From Sulfitobacter litoralis (GTDB taxonomy: Bacteria; Pseudomonadota; Alphaproteobacteria; Rhodobacterales; Rhodobacteraceae): DNA of 64,000 nt. Positions within the stretch are counted from its first letter, which is position 1. Every line of letters starts with the position of its first letter. The DNA is taken from assembly GCF_900103185.1 (NCBI RefSeq), contig NZ_FNJD01000011.1, positions 58,673-122,672 of the forward strand, given 5' to 3'. The notes under the pieces are model-generated. The model was given only the letters and a program-made list of their open reading frames with translations. It had not been told where the DNA came from and did no database searches. Shown one piece after another: positions 8,013 to 18,860 of this stretch. The position numbers and the translations under genes were made by a program.

Positions 8013-8930
8013 GTTCAAAACTCCAATAAACTCCCGCCATTCCCCCTTGCTCATGCCAGAGGTCTCCTGCGTGACGTCCTCACCTTTGACCATCCGGCGG
8101 ATACACTCAAGGGCTGTATTTGACATAGTCGCGCCACCTAGACGGTAATCCTCGAAGGCGCGGTAGGCGGCGGGGACCCAGTCGGCGACGACGTTGCAGA
8201 TGGCATCGGCATAGACGCGGATCTCGTATTGGGCGTGGGCATCGGCGCGCAGACGCAGGAAGTGGAACAGGTTGTGCAGGTCCACCTTCCAATACCATTG
8301 CGTGTAGATGTTCGACGGCAGGTTCATCCGTGCCAGCTCTCGCGCCAGACCGTCCTGGGGTTCGCCGTCGGGGCCGGTTTCGGCAATCATCGCCTCGTAG
8401 TTGTCATAGGCGCGGTTGCTGTCGGATTTGAGAGTCTCGAGCACGCGGGCGGCCTCGGCGCCTTCGAGCACGCCACCGCGGCCTTGATTGTTCACCACGC
8501 TTTGCGCGTTCACATGGGCGGGTTCGGGGATGTAGAATTCGCGGTCAAGGATCGAATAGCGGGCGGAGTATTCGTTGACGTTGGCGGTCCGGTGACGGAT
8601 CCACTGGCGTGCGACAAAGACGGGCAGTTTGACGTGGAGCTTGATCTCGCACATCTCGAAGGGGGTGGAGTGCCAGTGGCGCATCAGGTAGCGGATCAGG
8701 CCTTCGTCGTTTTGGACCGATTTCGTGCCACGGCCATAGCTGACGCGGGCCGCCTGACAGATCGCTTCGTCGTTGCCCATATAGTCGATGACGCGCACAA
8801 AGCCGTGGTCGAGCACGGGAATGGCCTTGTAGAGATGCGCCTCCATGCCTTCGGAGACGGCGCGCAGGGTCTGTTTCGGCTCTGCCCGCAGGGCGTCGAT
8901 TTCGGCTTGTTGGTCGGGGCTGATCGGCAT
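8001..8930 (-). CDS. thyX: flavin-dependent thymidylate synthase ThyX
   Basis: 309 residues. Makes dTMP from dUMP using FAD, NADPH and methylene-tetrahydrofolate. The diagnostic ThyX motif [11 protein letters not shown] (RHR-x7-S) is present near residue 112, and the C-terminal part keeps the [13 protein letters not shown] region that binds nucleotide. AGGA lies eight bases before the ATG. The upstream segment to 9131 is shared with a divergent lipoprotein gene. The C-terminal stop lies inside a perfect hairpin. Confidence 0.96.
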   Translation of the reverse strand: MPISPDQQAEIDALRAEPKQTLRAVSEGMEAHLYKAIPVLDHGFVRVIDYMGNDEAICQAARVSYGRGTKSVQNDEGLIRYLMRHWHSTPFEMCEIKLHVKLPVFVARQWIRHRTANVNEYSARYSILDREFYIPEPAHVNAQSVVNNQGRGGVLEGAEAARVLETLKSDSNRAYDNYEAMIAETGPDGEPQDGLARELARMNLPSNIYTQWYWKVDLHNLFHFLRLRADAHAQYEIRVYADAICNVVADWVPAAYRAFEDYRLGGATMSNTALECIRRMVKGEDVTQETSGMSKGEWREFIGVLNDPA

Positions 8931-9131
8931 GGGGGGCGTCCTGTCATATGGGCGTGGATTCGGGGTTTACTATATCTGCGGCAGCAAGGCACAGGAACCG
9001 CCATATGCGGTATTGTTTTTGGGATGCACTTTGCCGGCAAATGCATGGGCGGTGCGGTGTAGCGTTGACAGACGGGCGCGGGATTGGCGACTGTCGCGGC
9101 AATAATCAAGAAATTTTCGAGGCAGACAGTT

Positions 9132-10091
9132 ATGAAATTCGGGACATCAGCGCTGGCGCTGTGCGCATTTTTGGCAGCATGTGGTAGTGGCACGCCGTTT
9201 AACGGCAAGGTAGACGTCGATACGGGGACGGACGGGAGCACGGGGGCAAGTGCGATCCCCGAAGCGCTGACCAATGACCTGAAGAGCTTTAGCTATGATC
9301 CGGCGTCGGAAACTCTGTCGATCACCGGCATCACCGCAGATGACAGCGCGTTCACTGCTGCCTATCGCCGCCGCCCCGGTTTGGACCGCAACGGCTATGA
9401 GGCCTACACCGCGCAGGACGGGTCGCTGGACCGCCATGTCACCGCGTATGTCAAAGATATAGACGGCACCCGCGCCGCTGTCGTGATGACGGGCGGCCAG
9501 TTCGAGCAGGTCTTTTCAGGCGCGGCCTATAGCAGCACATCCTATTCCGCGCCGGTCGCTGCGGGCGCGCAATCCGAGGGCGGGCTGGTGACCTATGCGG
9601 GGAATTATGTGGGGCTTTTGAACGGGTCCGGGTCTGGTGAGGATCTGGAAGAAGTTACACCGGGGACTGATACCGCCCCCCTGTCCCGTCAAGCCGCAGA
9701 GGTGACCGGCAAAGTGGTACTGACGGGAGACTTTACCGACGCTGCGGTTGCAGGGATCATTTATGACCGCAAGGTTACCGACTATAATGCGGCCGGTGGT
9801 CTTGATCCCAATTCGGCCGATCCGTTCAAAGCGGCAAACATAGCGCTGGATAATACAGGCATCGCGGATGACGGTTCGTTTTTCGGTGTCGCGTCACAAT
9901 CGGATACTCCGGTCGGCGAATACGGCGGCATTTTTGGCGGCCTTGGGGCGACCGAGGTGGCAGGGGTGATCCATGCCGAAAACCACATTGGGATAGGGGG
10001 ATCAGGCACGCCCATCGAATATGGCGCGTTTGTGCTCACGCAGTGCGGCCAGCCCGGTGAAGACCCGATCTGCGACCAGCCCGTCCGATAG
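9132..10091 (+). CDS. TbpB-like surface lipoprotein, candidate type XI secretion cargo
   Basis: 319 residues. The N-terminus is a lipoprotein signal: lipobox LAAC with lipidated C17. The body is Gly/Ser/Thr-rich with alternating beta-strand pattern, and includes GGLVTYAGNYVGLLNG and a C-terminal GGIFGGLGATEVAGVIHAENH segment. These resemble the C-terminal beta-barrel of transferrin-binding-protein-B-like lipoproteins that are moved to the cell surface by Slam proteins. The start at 9132 is set by the signal peptide. The next gene, six bases downstream, encodes a Slam-like outer-membrane protein, which supports the cargo role. Ligand is unknown. Confidence 0.72.
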   Translation: MKFGTSALALCAFLAACGSGTPFNGKVDVDTGTDGSTGASAIPEALTNDLKSFSYDPASETLSITGITADDSAFTAAYRRRPGLDRNGYEAYTAQDGSLDRHVTAYVKDIDGTRAAVVMTGGQFEQVFSGAAYSSTSYSAPVAAGAQSEGGLVTYAGNYVGLLNGSGSGEDLEEVTPGTDTAPLSRQAAEVTGKVVLTGDFTDAAVAGIIYDRKVTDYNAAGGLDPNSADPFKAANIALDNTGIADDGSFFGVASQSDTPVGEYGGIFGGLGATEVAGVIHAENHIGIGGSGTPIEYGAFVLTQCGQPGEDPICDQPVR

Positions 10092-10096
10092 CCCTC

Positions 10097-11491
10097 GTGC
10101 GTATCGCGGCCCTATCCCAGCAGGTGAGGAACGGCGCGTTGGCCTGCGGCTGCCTGCTGGCGGCTGCTCCTGTCCATGCAGAACCGTCACTGGCGTTGAC
10201 CCTCCCCGAAGCGCGGTCGCTGGCGGTGCATGCGTTGCAGGGGGATCGGCCTGCCCTCGCGTCGCAGATTGCGCATGGTTTGCTGGTTGCTGACCCACGT
10301 TCGCCCTATGCGCATTACGTATTGGCGACGGCACATGCGGATATGGGCGACGCGACTGCAGGGCGAAGATCAGCGGCGCGGGCTTACCGCTATGCCGAGA
10401 CGACGGTACAGAAGTTCCAAGCAGCAGAGCTGGCCGCACGCCTGACCTTTGCCGAAGGGCGTCCGACACGCACACAGCTTTGGCTGCGGCGCGCGGTGCA
10501 AAATGCGCCCTCCCCCGAGATCGAAGAGCAGCTTGCACGGGATTATGCCCGTGTGCGGCGCGAAAACCCGTTTCGTTTTTCTATCAGCGGTGGCGTGAAG
10601 CCATCGAGCAACGTCAACAACGGAGCCGACACCGCACAGCAGGTCATCGACGGGCTGCCGTTTACGGGCCGGCTTAGTGGTGGTGCGCAGGCCTTATCCG
10701 GCGTGGTGGGCACCGTTGACGCTGTCGCTGGCTATCGGTTGCGCAGTACAGACAGGGCACGCACAGACCTCGCTGCGCGGCTTTTTGTGCAACGTATCGC
10801 GCTTGATAGCAGATCGCACCACCTTGCGCCTGAAGTACGCAATCGTGACTTCGGCGCGACTTATGCGGACGTTACATTGCGGCAGACCTATGCGGTTGGG
10901 ACACGAGGCAACACGGTTGATGTGACGGGATCGGTTGGTGAATACTGGTCCGGCGGCAATCGCAGCTATACATTCGCGCGGGTCGGACTAGGGCACCGTT
11001 GGCAGGTTTCAGCTGCGACGTCCGTCTCATTCGGGGCCGCTATCGAAGAGCGTTTTAGCGACCGGACGCATTTTTTCGATAGTAGCACTGCGTCGGTAAG
11101 CGCGGGCGCGACCCACACGGTGGCCGGGGGCGACGGGATCGGGCTCTCGGTCAACCTGCGCAAGACCGAAAGCGATTTCATCAACTATGCGTCGACGGCG
11201 GCGTCGCTACGCCTGACCTATAGTTTTGCCGACCAGATTGGTCCGGCCATAGTGAGCGCGGGTCTGGTCTTGGGTAAAACCGACTATGACGACTATGTCG
11301 CGGTGTTTAGTGTGCCCGGCGGCAAACAAGATTACGCGACCTATGCAGATGTGAACGTCCTGCTGCCGGATGTGGATTACGCCGGCTTTGCCCCTAGCGT
11401 GAATTTTCGCGCCGGACGGACACGTTCTAACGTCAGCCGGTTTGAAACACGTGAGCTTTCTGTGTCGCTAGGATTTCAGTCAAAATTCTGA
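10097..11491 (+). CDS. Slam-like outer-membrane protein (DUF560, type XI secretion)
   Basis: 464 residues. A signal peptide (to about AAAPVHA) is followed by an alpha-helical TPR-like domain (about 30-160), then a junction ENPFRFSISGGVKPSSNVNNGA, then a beta-barrel of about 290 residues ending in Phe (SLGFQSKF), the usual end of outer-membrane proteins. TPR plus DUF560 barrel is the layout of Slam, which moves lipoproteins or haemophores across the outer membrane. The start is GTG at 10097 without a clear ribosome site; an in-frame GTG at 10124 is an alternative. Translation is probably coupled to the lipoprotein gene just upstream. Confidence 0.75.
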   Translation: MRIAALSQQVRNGALACGCLLAAAPVHAEPSLALTLPEARSLAVHALQGDRPALASQIAHGLLVADPRSPYAHYVLATAHADMGDATAGRRSAARAYRYAETTVQKFQAAELAARLTFAEGRPTRTQLWLRRAVQNAPSPEIEEQLARDYARVRRENPFRFSISGGVKPSSNVNNGADTAQQVIDGLPFTGRLSGGAQALSGVVGTVDAVAGYRLRSTDRARTDLAARLFVQRIALDSRSHHLAPEVRNRDFGATYADVTLRQTYAVGTRGNTVDVTGSVGEYWSGGNRSYTFARVGLGHRWQVSAATSVSFGAAIEERFSDRTHFFDSSTASVSAGATHTVAGGDGIGLSVNLRKTESDFINYASTAASLRLTYSFADQIGPAIVSAGLVLGKTDYDDYVAVFSVPGGKQDYATYADVNVLLPDVDYAGFAPSVNFRAGRTRSNVSRFETRELSVSLGFQSKF

Positions 11492-11560
11492 CATCCGCTG
11501 GCAACTGCAGCCAGCCGTGCTACTCTGCGTGTCGAAGATGAAAGCAAAGGAGCCGACCCC

Positions 11561-11995
11561 ATGCCGATCAAATATTTGCACACGATGGTGCGCGTCAAAG
11601 ATCTGGAGAAATCGCAAGCCTTCTACGAGCTGCTGGGCCTGAAAGAGCGCAGCCGGATCGACAATGAGGATGGGCGGTTTTCGCTGATTTTCATGTGCCC
11701 TCCCGGGCAGGACGACGGCCATGCGGATGTGGAGCTGACCTATAACTGGGACGGCGACGATGCGCTGCCAGATGACAGCCGCCATTTCGGGCATCTCGCC
11801 TATACCGTTGAGAACATTTACGAAACTTGCAAAATGCTGCAAGAGAACGGGATCACGATCAACCGGCCTCCGCGCGACGGGTATATGGCTTTTATCCGGT
11901 CGCCCGACAATGTGTCGGTTGAATTACTGCAAGAAGGGGATCGGCTCGAGCCGCAGGAACCTTGGGCCAGCATGGAAAATACCGGCCACTGGTAG
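11561..11995 (+). CDS. gloA: glyoxalase I (lactoylglutathione lyase)
   Basis: 144 residues, VOC fold. Converts the hemithioacetal of methylglyoxal and glutathione to S-lactoylglutathione. The expected metal ligands are visible: H7 (YLHTMV), Glu in VELTYNW, His in HFGHLAYTV and Glu in VSVELLQEG. AAGGAG precedes the ATG. The stop is four bases before the first DUF1194 gene. Confidence 0.93.
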   Translation: MPIKYLHTMVRVKDLEKSQAFYELLGLKERSRIDNEDGRFSLIFMCPPGQDDGHADVELTYNWDGDDALPDDSRHFGHLAYTVENIYETCKMLQENGITINRPPRDGYMAFIRSPDNVSVELLQEGDRLEPQEPWASMENTGHW

Positions 11996-11999
11996 GCCG

Positions 12000-12710
12000 A
12001 TGATCCGGACGGCTTTCCTTGCCACTGCGCTGGGCTTTGCACCTGCTGTCCTGTGGGCGGCGGAGTGCAGGCTGGCGCTGGTGCTGGCGATGGATGTGTC
12101 CAGTTCGGTCGATGCGGTCGAGGACCGTTTACAGCGTGGCGGGACCGCCGCCGCGCTGCTATCCGATCCCGTGCGGCGGGCGTTTTTCGCCAGCGATCTG
12201 CCGGTGGCGCTGGCGGTCTATGAATGGTCGGGGCGCTATAATCAGCAGATGGTGCTGGACTGGCAAATGATCAATTCCCCCGATGATCTGACGCGCGCGG
12301 CGGGCGTGGTAGCGGGCAGCACACGCAGTCATAATGATTTCCCCACGGCGATGGGCTATGCGCTGGGCTTTGGCGCGGCGGTGATGGCGCAGGCACCACG
12401 TTGTTTGTACAAGACGATTGATCTGGCTGGGGATGGTCAGAACAACGAAGGCTTTGGCCCGCAACTGGCCTATCAGTCGTTCGATTTTGACGATGTGACT
12501 GTCAACGGGTTGGTGGTGAATGCCGCCGATTTCGAGGCCGAGACGGGGCTGATCGCCTTTTACAAACGCGAGGTCTTGCACGGCCCCGGTGCGTTTCTGG
12601 TGATCGCCAACGGGTTCGAGGATTTTGAACGTGCCATGCGGATCAAGCTGGAACGCGAGCTGACACCCCCTGCGATTGGCAGCCTGCCTGTGGCCAAGGA
12701 CGCGGGATGA
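12000..12710 (+). CDS. DUF1194 von Willebrand-like secreted protein (first copy)
   Basis: 236 residues. Signal peptide ending near VLWAA, then a DUF1194 (VWA-like) domain with a metal-ion site motif DVSSSVD and a conserved YEWSG segment. The product should be periplasmic. The next gene encodes a paralogue and overlaps by four bases (ATGA), so they are made together. DUF1194 proteins are common in Rhodobacterales; function is unknown, with protein-protein binding through the metal site inferred from the VWA fold. Confidence 0.85.
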   Translation: MIRTAFLATALGFAPAVLWAAECRLALVLAMDVSSSVDAVEDRLQRGGTAAALLSDPVRRAFFASDLPVALAVYEWSGRYNQQMVLDWQMINSPDDLTRAAGVVAGSTRSHNDFPTAMGYALGFGAAVMAQAPRCLYKTIDLAGDGQNNEGFGPQLAYQSFDFDDVTVNGLVVNAADFEAETGLIAFYKREVLHGPGAFLVIANGFEDFERAMRIKLERELTPPAIGSLPVAKDAG

Positions 12711-13399
12711 TCCGCGCCGGTGCTGTGGCTGCTGTCGGCGCAACGCTTTGGGCGTCGGCGGGTTTGGCGGACTGTCGGCAGGCTTTAGCGCTGGGGCTGG
12801 ATGTGTCAGGGTCCGTTGATGCACGAGAGTATCACTTGCAATTGGATGGCGTCGCGGGGGCCTTGGACGACCCTTTGGTGCGCGCGGCGATCCTGTCGGC
12901 ACCAGAGGCGCCGGTGTCCCTGCTGGTCTATGAATGGAGCGGCCCGACAGACCAGCGCGTGATCGCACCCTGGCGGTCGATCACGGATGGTGCCGCCTTG
13001 CAGGAGATGATTGACAGGTTGCGCCAGGTTGAACGCTCGGCAGCGTCGCCCGGCACCGCGCTTGGCGTGGCGATGGCGGCGGGGGCGGCGTATCTTGCGC
13101 AGCAGCCCAACTGTTTAAAGCACACGTTGGATATTTCAGGCGACGGCACCTCTAACCTTGGGCCCCGCCCTCGCGATGTGAAACAGCAGTTGGCTGGCAA
13201 AGACGTGACCGTGAATGCGCTGGTTATTGAACCGGCGGGGAATGATGCGCCCCTGACGGCGTATTTCGCGGCAGAGGTGGTCACCGGCCCCGCAGGTTTT
13301 GCCCTGCCCGCCGCGGGGTTTGACGCCTATCAATCGGCCATGACCACCAAGCTGCTGCGCGAACTGGCAGTGCTATCGCTGGCGCAACTGGCCGAATAG
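12707..13399 (+). CDS. DUF1194 von Willebrand-like secreted protein (second copy)
   Basis: 230 residues, paralogue of the preceding gene: signal peptide to GLADC, metal-site motif DVSGSVD, YEWSG and the DISGDG segment in matching places. An early Cys (DCRQAL) is shared by both (ECRLAL in the first), and both have a later Cys (NCLKHT, RCLYKT), so a disulfide is plausible. Overlap of start and previous stop suggests the pair arose by tandem duplication and may form a complex. Confidence 0.85.
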   Translation: MIRAGAVAAVGATLWASAGLADCRQALALGLDVSGSVDAREYHLQLDGVAGALDDPLVRAAILSAPEAPVSLLVYEWSGPTDQRVIAPWRSITDGAALQEMIDRLRQVERSAASPGTALGVAMAAGAAYLAQQPNCLKHTLDISGDGTSNLGPRPRDVKQQLAGKDVTVNALVIEPAGNDAPLTAYFAAEVVTGPAGFALPAAGFDAYQSAMTTKLLRELAVLSLAQLAE

Positions 13400-13420
13400 C
13401 ATGCCCTCCCGCCGCACCGT

Positions 13421-13921
13421 TTAGTAGATATAGCGGATCTGGTCTGTCCAGTATCGTTCCATCCGTTTGAGAGAGCGGGTGATGTCATCCATGCCGGATG
13501 CGCCCAGCGCGCCCTTGTTCATCAACCCGCTGGCGTGGCGGCCAAAAAGGTCCGAGACGACGCCGCTGATGTGACGCCCTTTGCCGGTCAGCCGCACCCG
13601 AACCGAGCGGCGGTCGATCTGGCAGCGCTGGTGGTGCATATAGCCCATATCCACCAGTTTTTTCAGGTTATAGCTGACGTTACTGCCCTGATAATAACCG
13701 CGGCTTTTCAGCTCTCCGGCGGTGACTTCATTGTCGCCGACGTTGAACAGCAGCAGCGCCTGCACCGGATTGATCTCAATCACGCCGACACGTTCGAATT
13801 CGTCCTTGATCACGTCCAGCAGCAAACGGTGCAATCGTTCCACCAGCCCGAGCGCATCGAGGTAGCTTTGCATGAATCCCGCCTCTGACGGCGGAAGGGG
13901 GATGGGGTTTTGGATGCTCAT
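13421..13921 (-). CDS. MarR-family winged-helix regulator
   Basis: 166 residues. The winged helix-turn-helix spans about residues 45-110, including VTAGELKSRGYYQGSNVSYNLKKL as recognition region and the wing DRRSVRVRLTGKGR. The start is placed at 13921 because GGAG lies six bases upstream of that ATG; an in-frame ATG at 13936 would put this site inside the gene. Relatives in Rhodobacterales include PetP and LdtR-type regulators. Target genes are not evident from the neighbourhood. An AT-rich promoter-like stretch lies at about 13960-13985. Confidence 0.85.
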   Translation of the reverse strand: MSIQNPIPLPPSEAGFMQSYLDALGLVERLHRLLLDVIKDEFERVGVIEINPVQALLLFNVGDNEVTAGELKSRGYYQGSNVSYNLKKLVDMGYMHHQRCQIDRRSVRVRLTGKGRHISGVVSDLFGRHASGLMNKGALGASGMDDITRSLKRMERYWTDQIRYIY

Positions 13922-14033
13922 ATTCAACTCCGACATTGCGATTGGGGCGGAAGCTGAAGATAAAACTAAAATATATCGTTAAACTGGGCGGATGCCGGCG
14001 TAGCGCGGCCGACATCCAATGCGCAAACCGCGC

Positions 14034-14292
14034 CTAAAGCGGGTTTGCAGCCAGATGAGTCTGGATGTCCGCGATCAGCGCAGTAAAGGGTTCTGGCGCG
14101 GGGGATTGACCCGTAACCCATTGATAAAGATCGTGATCATTCTCGCTTAGCATTTCACCATACAGCGACAGCGCGGCGTCATCCATCGCCGCAAGGCGGG
14201 TTGAGGCATAAGAAGGTAAAATGAGATCCATTTCCTTAATACCGCGCCGCATGGAGCGCATATGCAGACGTTTGACCTTGTGTTCGTGCAGC

Positions 14293-14300
<8 letters not shown>
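14034..14300 (-). CDS. sdhE: succinate dehydrogenase flavinylation factor SdhE
   Basis: 88 residues, the normal size of SdhE/CptB (SDHAF2). It promotes covalent FAD attachment to the flavoprotein subunit of succinate dehydrogenase. The hallmark RGxxE motif is present (RRGIKEMDLIL), followed by the usual DLYQWVTG region. The gene overlaps the end of the upstream XRE-type regulator by eight bases, so the two are co-transcribed. Confidence 0.93.
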
Positions 14301-15983
<1,683 letters not shown>

Positions 15984-16005
15984 GCCGGACCCAAAAGGAG
16001 CCGCC

Positions 16006-16401
16006 ATGTCGAGCGATTTGCCAGAGTATTACTTTCGCGTGCGCGAGAATGGCGCGGCTGTGTTTCGCGTGGATGCAGAGAACCGCCAGCGGCGGATCGA
16101 GATGGACCAGATCGCCGTTGTGAATATCCGCAACGGCGAGATCAAGCCGCAGGGCGACCGTGTGCTATCGGACGGTGATATAGAGCGTATCCGCCAGTGG
16201 ATGAACGCGCGCGCGCAGGTGCTGGCGCAGCGCGACATCGACGATATTCACCGCGCTGTCGATCACCTCAACCTGACCACGCAATGGGTGCAGTCAAAGG
16301 CCACAGATGAACAGCTTGATGCTGTGACGGACGCGTTGCTTTTGGCAATGCATGATCTGCGCAGCACGCTGGTGCGCAAGAAAGCCGACCGGCTGCCCTA
16401 A
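16006..16401 (+). CDS. conserved Rhodobacteraceae protein of unknown function
   Basis: 131 residues with a strong ribosome site AAGGAG and 22 bases from the aminotransferase stop, so probably the second gene of that operon. No signal peptide or membrane segment. The N-terminal 50 residues look like beta strands (YYFRVRENGAAVFRVDAENRQRRIEM), the rest helical. No motif of known function was seen. Confidence 0.75.
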   Translation: MSSDLPEYYFRVRENGAAVFRVDAENRQRRIEMDQIAVVNIRNGEIKPQGDRVLSDGDIERIRQWMNARAQVLAQRDIDDIHRAVDHLNLTTQWVQSKATDEQLDAVTDALLLAMHDLRSTLVRKKADRLP

Positions 16402-16421
16402 GCTGCCGGTCGCGGGTGCCC

Positions 16422-17795
16422 TTACGCGGCAGTGGGTGCGGTTGGCCCCAGCCGTTTCAGCACGCTGCCCCAGAAGCGTGCATTCAGCAGGATTGCCGCC
16501 ACCCCAAGACCAAAGACCAGCCCGAGCCAGACCCCCACCCCTTCGAGGTCGAAGACAAATCCCAGCAGATACGACGCCGGCATGCCCACAATCCAATAGC
16601 TAAAGCCAGCAAGGATCATCGGCACCGTGGTATCCTGCACCCCGCGCAGAATGCCCAGGGCCACGGCCTGCGCGCCATCGACAAGCTGGAACAGCGACGC
16701 CATCGCCAGCAGTGCCACACCGATCGCAAGGATCTGTTCGCGGGCGGGTTCATCACGTTGCATGAACAGGTTGATCAGGGGTTCGGGCCACATCACGAAG
16801 ACAAAGACCGTGACCACTGCGACCAGCGCCGACATCACTGTCGCCATGATCGCACCACGCGCCAGATGCGCCGGATCGCGGCGGCCATAGGCATTGCCCG
16901 CACGAATGGTGGCAACGTTGCTGATACCAAGGTGCACCATGAATGTGATTGACGCCAGCTGCAGCGCAATGCCGTGGGCGGCGAGTGCCACCGTGCCCAG
17001 CCAGCCCATCATGACGGCGCTGGCCGCGAACAGCCCGACCTCGCTTAGCCCCGTGAAACCAATGGGCAGGCCAAGGCGGAACACCCGGGCCAGCATCTCC
17101 CAATCGGGGCGCCAGAGACGGACGAACATCTGGTGCTGCGGCATTTTCCATAAAACATAGACCACCACGGCGACCAGCGACACGCTGTGCGACGTGACAG
17201 AGGCGATGGCCGCACCGCGCACGCCCAGTTCGGGCGCGCCCCAGTTGCCGAAGATAAACGCATAGTTGGCCAACACATTCGCAACGCCTGCCAGCAGCGT
17301 GATCCACAGCACGACCTGCGTCCGCTCCAGCGCGGCAAGGTAGCTTTTGAGCACCATGACCATCAGCGCGGGGAAAATGCCCCAAGCGGCGATGAACAGA
17401 TAGCCGTCCACCATATCGGCCAGCGCCTGATCCTGCCCCATCAGCGCCATGATGGGCCGCGACCAGATCATCAGCGGCAGTGCCAGCACGGCAAAGCCCA
17501 TCGACAGCCACATGCCCATACGCGTGGCGCGGCGCAGGCCGACCTCGTCGCCTTCCGCGTCAAAGGCGGCGACCAGCGGCATCACGCCCCATGCAAAGCC
17601 CGATCCAAAGATCAGCAGCACGAAGAAATAGGTACTGGCGAGGGTGACAGCGGCCAGCGCCTCGACGCTGTACCAGCCCGCCATAACCGTGTCGGAGACC
17701 CCGATCGCGATCTGCCCCAAATGCCCGCCCACAAGCGGAAGCCCCATCACGGTGATGGCCCGGGCGTGGCCCGGATATGTCATGTGTTTTCTCAT
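16422..17795 (-). CDS. MATE-family multidrug efflux pump
   Basis: 457 residues with about twelve membrane segments in two related halves, typical of MATE (NorM-like) exporters that expel cationic compounds in exchange for Na+ or H+. Family segments are evident: MGLPLVGGHLGQIAIGVSDT near the start, and GASNV-like positions LGISNVATIRAGNAYG. The gene converges with the preceding unknown gene; stops are 20 bases apart. The start could also be the ATG four codons later. Confidence 0.9.
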   Translation of the reverse strand: MRKHMTYPGHARAITVMGLPLVGGHLGQIAIGVSDTVMAGWYSVEALAAVTLASTYFFVLLIFGSGFAWGVMPLVAAFDAEGDEVGLRRATRMGMWLSMGFAVLALPLMIWSRPIMALMGQDQALADMVDGYLFIAAWGIFPALMVMVLKSYLAALERTQVVLWITLLAGVANVLANYAFIFGNWGAPELGVRGAAIASVTSHSVSLVAVVVYVLWKMPQHQMFVRLWRPDWEMLARVFRLGLPIGFTGLSEVGLFAASAVMMGWLGTVALAAHGIALQLASITFMVHLGISNVATIRAGNAYGRRDPAHLARGAIMATVMSALVAVVTVFVFVMWPEPLINLFMQRDEPAREQILAIGVALLAMASLFQLVDGAQAVALGILRGVQDTTVPMILAGFSYWIVGMPASYLLGFVFDLEGVGVWLGLVFGLGVAAILLNARFWGSVLKRLGPTAPTAA

Positions 17796-17963
17796 CCACC
17801 TTTCCTACGCCGGAGCCGCCGCCAAGGAAAGAGCCGATGGCCCTGGGGTGGTGCCGCCAGACGGGCTTGCACGCTGACGCTGCGCGGGCCACAGTCCGGT
17901 CAACAAGAGCAAAGGGGATGTTCGTGCCTACCCCGCCTAAGACAGTGATGAAACGGAGACGTG

Positions 17964-18836
17964 ATGACCGCCCATTGGACCGAAACCACAGAGCTGAACG
18001 GCTACCCGTTCTTTATCCGCCACTGGGGGAACAAGGATGCCCCCAAACTTTTGATGTTGCACGGCTTTCCAGAATACTCCGGCGCGTGGAACGATCTGGC
18101 CCCGCTGCTGGCCGACCGGTTTCACTGCATCGCCCCCGACCAGCGCGGCTATGGTCAAAGTTGGCGACCGGCCGAGGTAGAGCACTATAAGACCGCAAAG
18201 CTGGTGTCGGATATGGTGGCACTGATCGGGGATGAACCGGTGATCTTGCTAGGACATGACTGGGGGGCCTCTGTCGCCTATGCGCTGACCATCGGGCGGC
18301 CTGATCTGGTGTCCAAACTGATCATCATGAACGGCGTCCACCCTGCCCCGTTCCAGCGCGAGCTAGCTAAGGGGGGCGCGCAGACGGACGCGTCGCAATA
18401 CATCCATTTCCTACGCCGTGACGGGTCAGAGGATATTCTGGCCGCGGATGATTTCGACAAGCTGATGGGACTGTTCTCGGCGCATATGGATATGAGCTGG
18501 CTAGAGGGCGAGACGCTGGCGGGGTACAAAGGCGCATGGCGTGATGCAGCGGGCTTGCGCGGGATGGTGAACTGGTACCGCGCCTCACCGCTGAGACTGG
18601 GGGCCGAGGGCGAGGCGATTGACGACGCGCTGAGCTTTGATCCGGCGCGGTTGCAGGTCCGCTGCCCGCACCTGTTGGTCTGGGGGACGGACGATACCGC
18701 GCTGCTGCCCGAAACGACCCGCGGGCTTGAGGCGTACGCCCCAGACCTGACCCGCGTCACCATCGAGGGCGCGGATCACTGGCTGCACCACCAAAAACCG
18801 CAAGAGGCGGCGGAGGCCATTCTGAACTGGCTTTAG
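17964..18836 (+). CDS. alpha/beta hydrolase, epoxide-hydrolase-like
   Basis: 290 residues. The oxyanion-hole motif HGFPEYSGAW, the nucleophile elbow GHDWGAS (Asp nucleophile), a likely acid Asp in VWGTDDTALLP and the catalytic His in GADHWLHH fit the Asp-nucleophile branch of the fold (epoxide hydrolases, haloalkane and fluoroacetate dehalogenases). The HGFPE-x-W layout favours epoxide hydrolase. Cytoplasmic. The ATG at 17964 has GGAG five bases upstream and is preferred over the adjacent GTG at 17961. Confidence 0.85.
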   Translation: MTAHWTETTELNGYPFFIRHWGNKDAPKLLMLHGFPEYSGAWNDLAPLLADRFHCIAPDQRGYGQSWRPAEVEHYKTAKLVSDMVALIGDEPVILLGHDWGASVAYALTIGRPDLVSKLIIMNGVHPAPFQRELAKGGAQTDASQYIHFLRRDGSEDILAADDFDKLMGLFSAHMDMSWLEGETLAGYKGAWRDAAGLRGMVNWYRASPLRLGAEGEAIDDALSFDPARLQVRCPHLLVWGTDDTALLPETTRGLEAYAPDLTRVTIEGADHWLHHQKPQEAAEAILNWL

Positions 18837-18860
18837 GCCACGCCTGCCCCGTCCCGCGCG

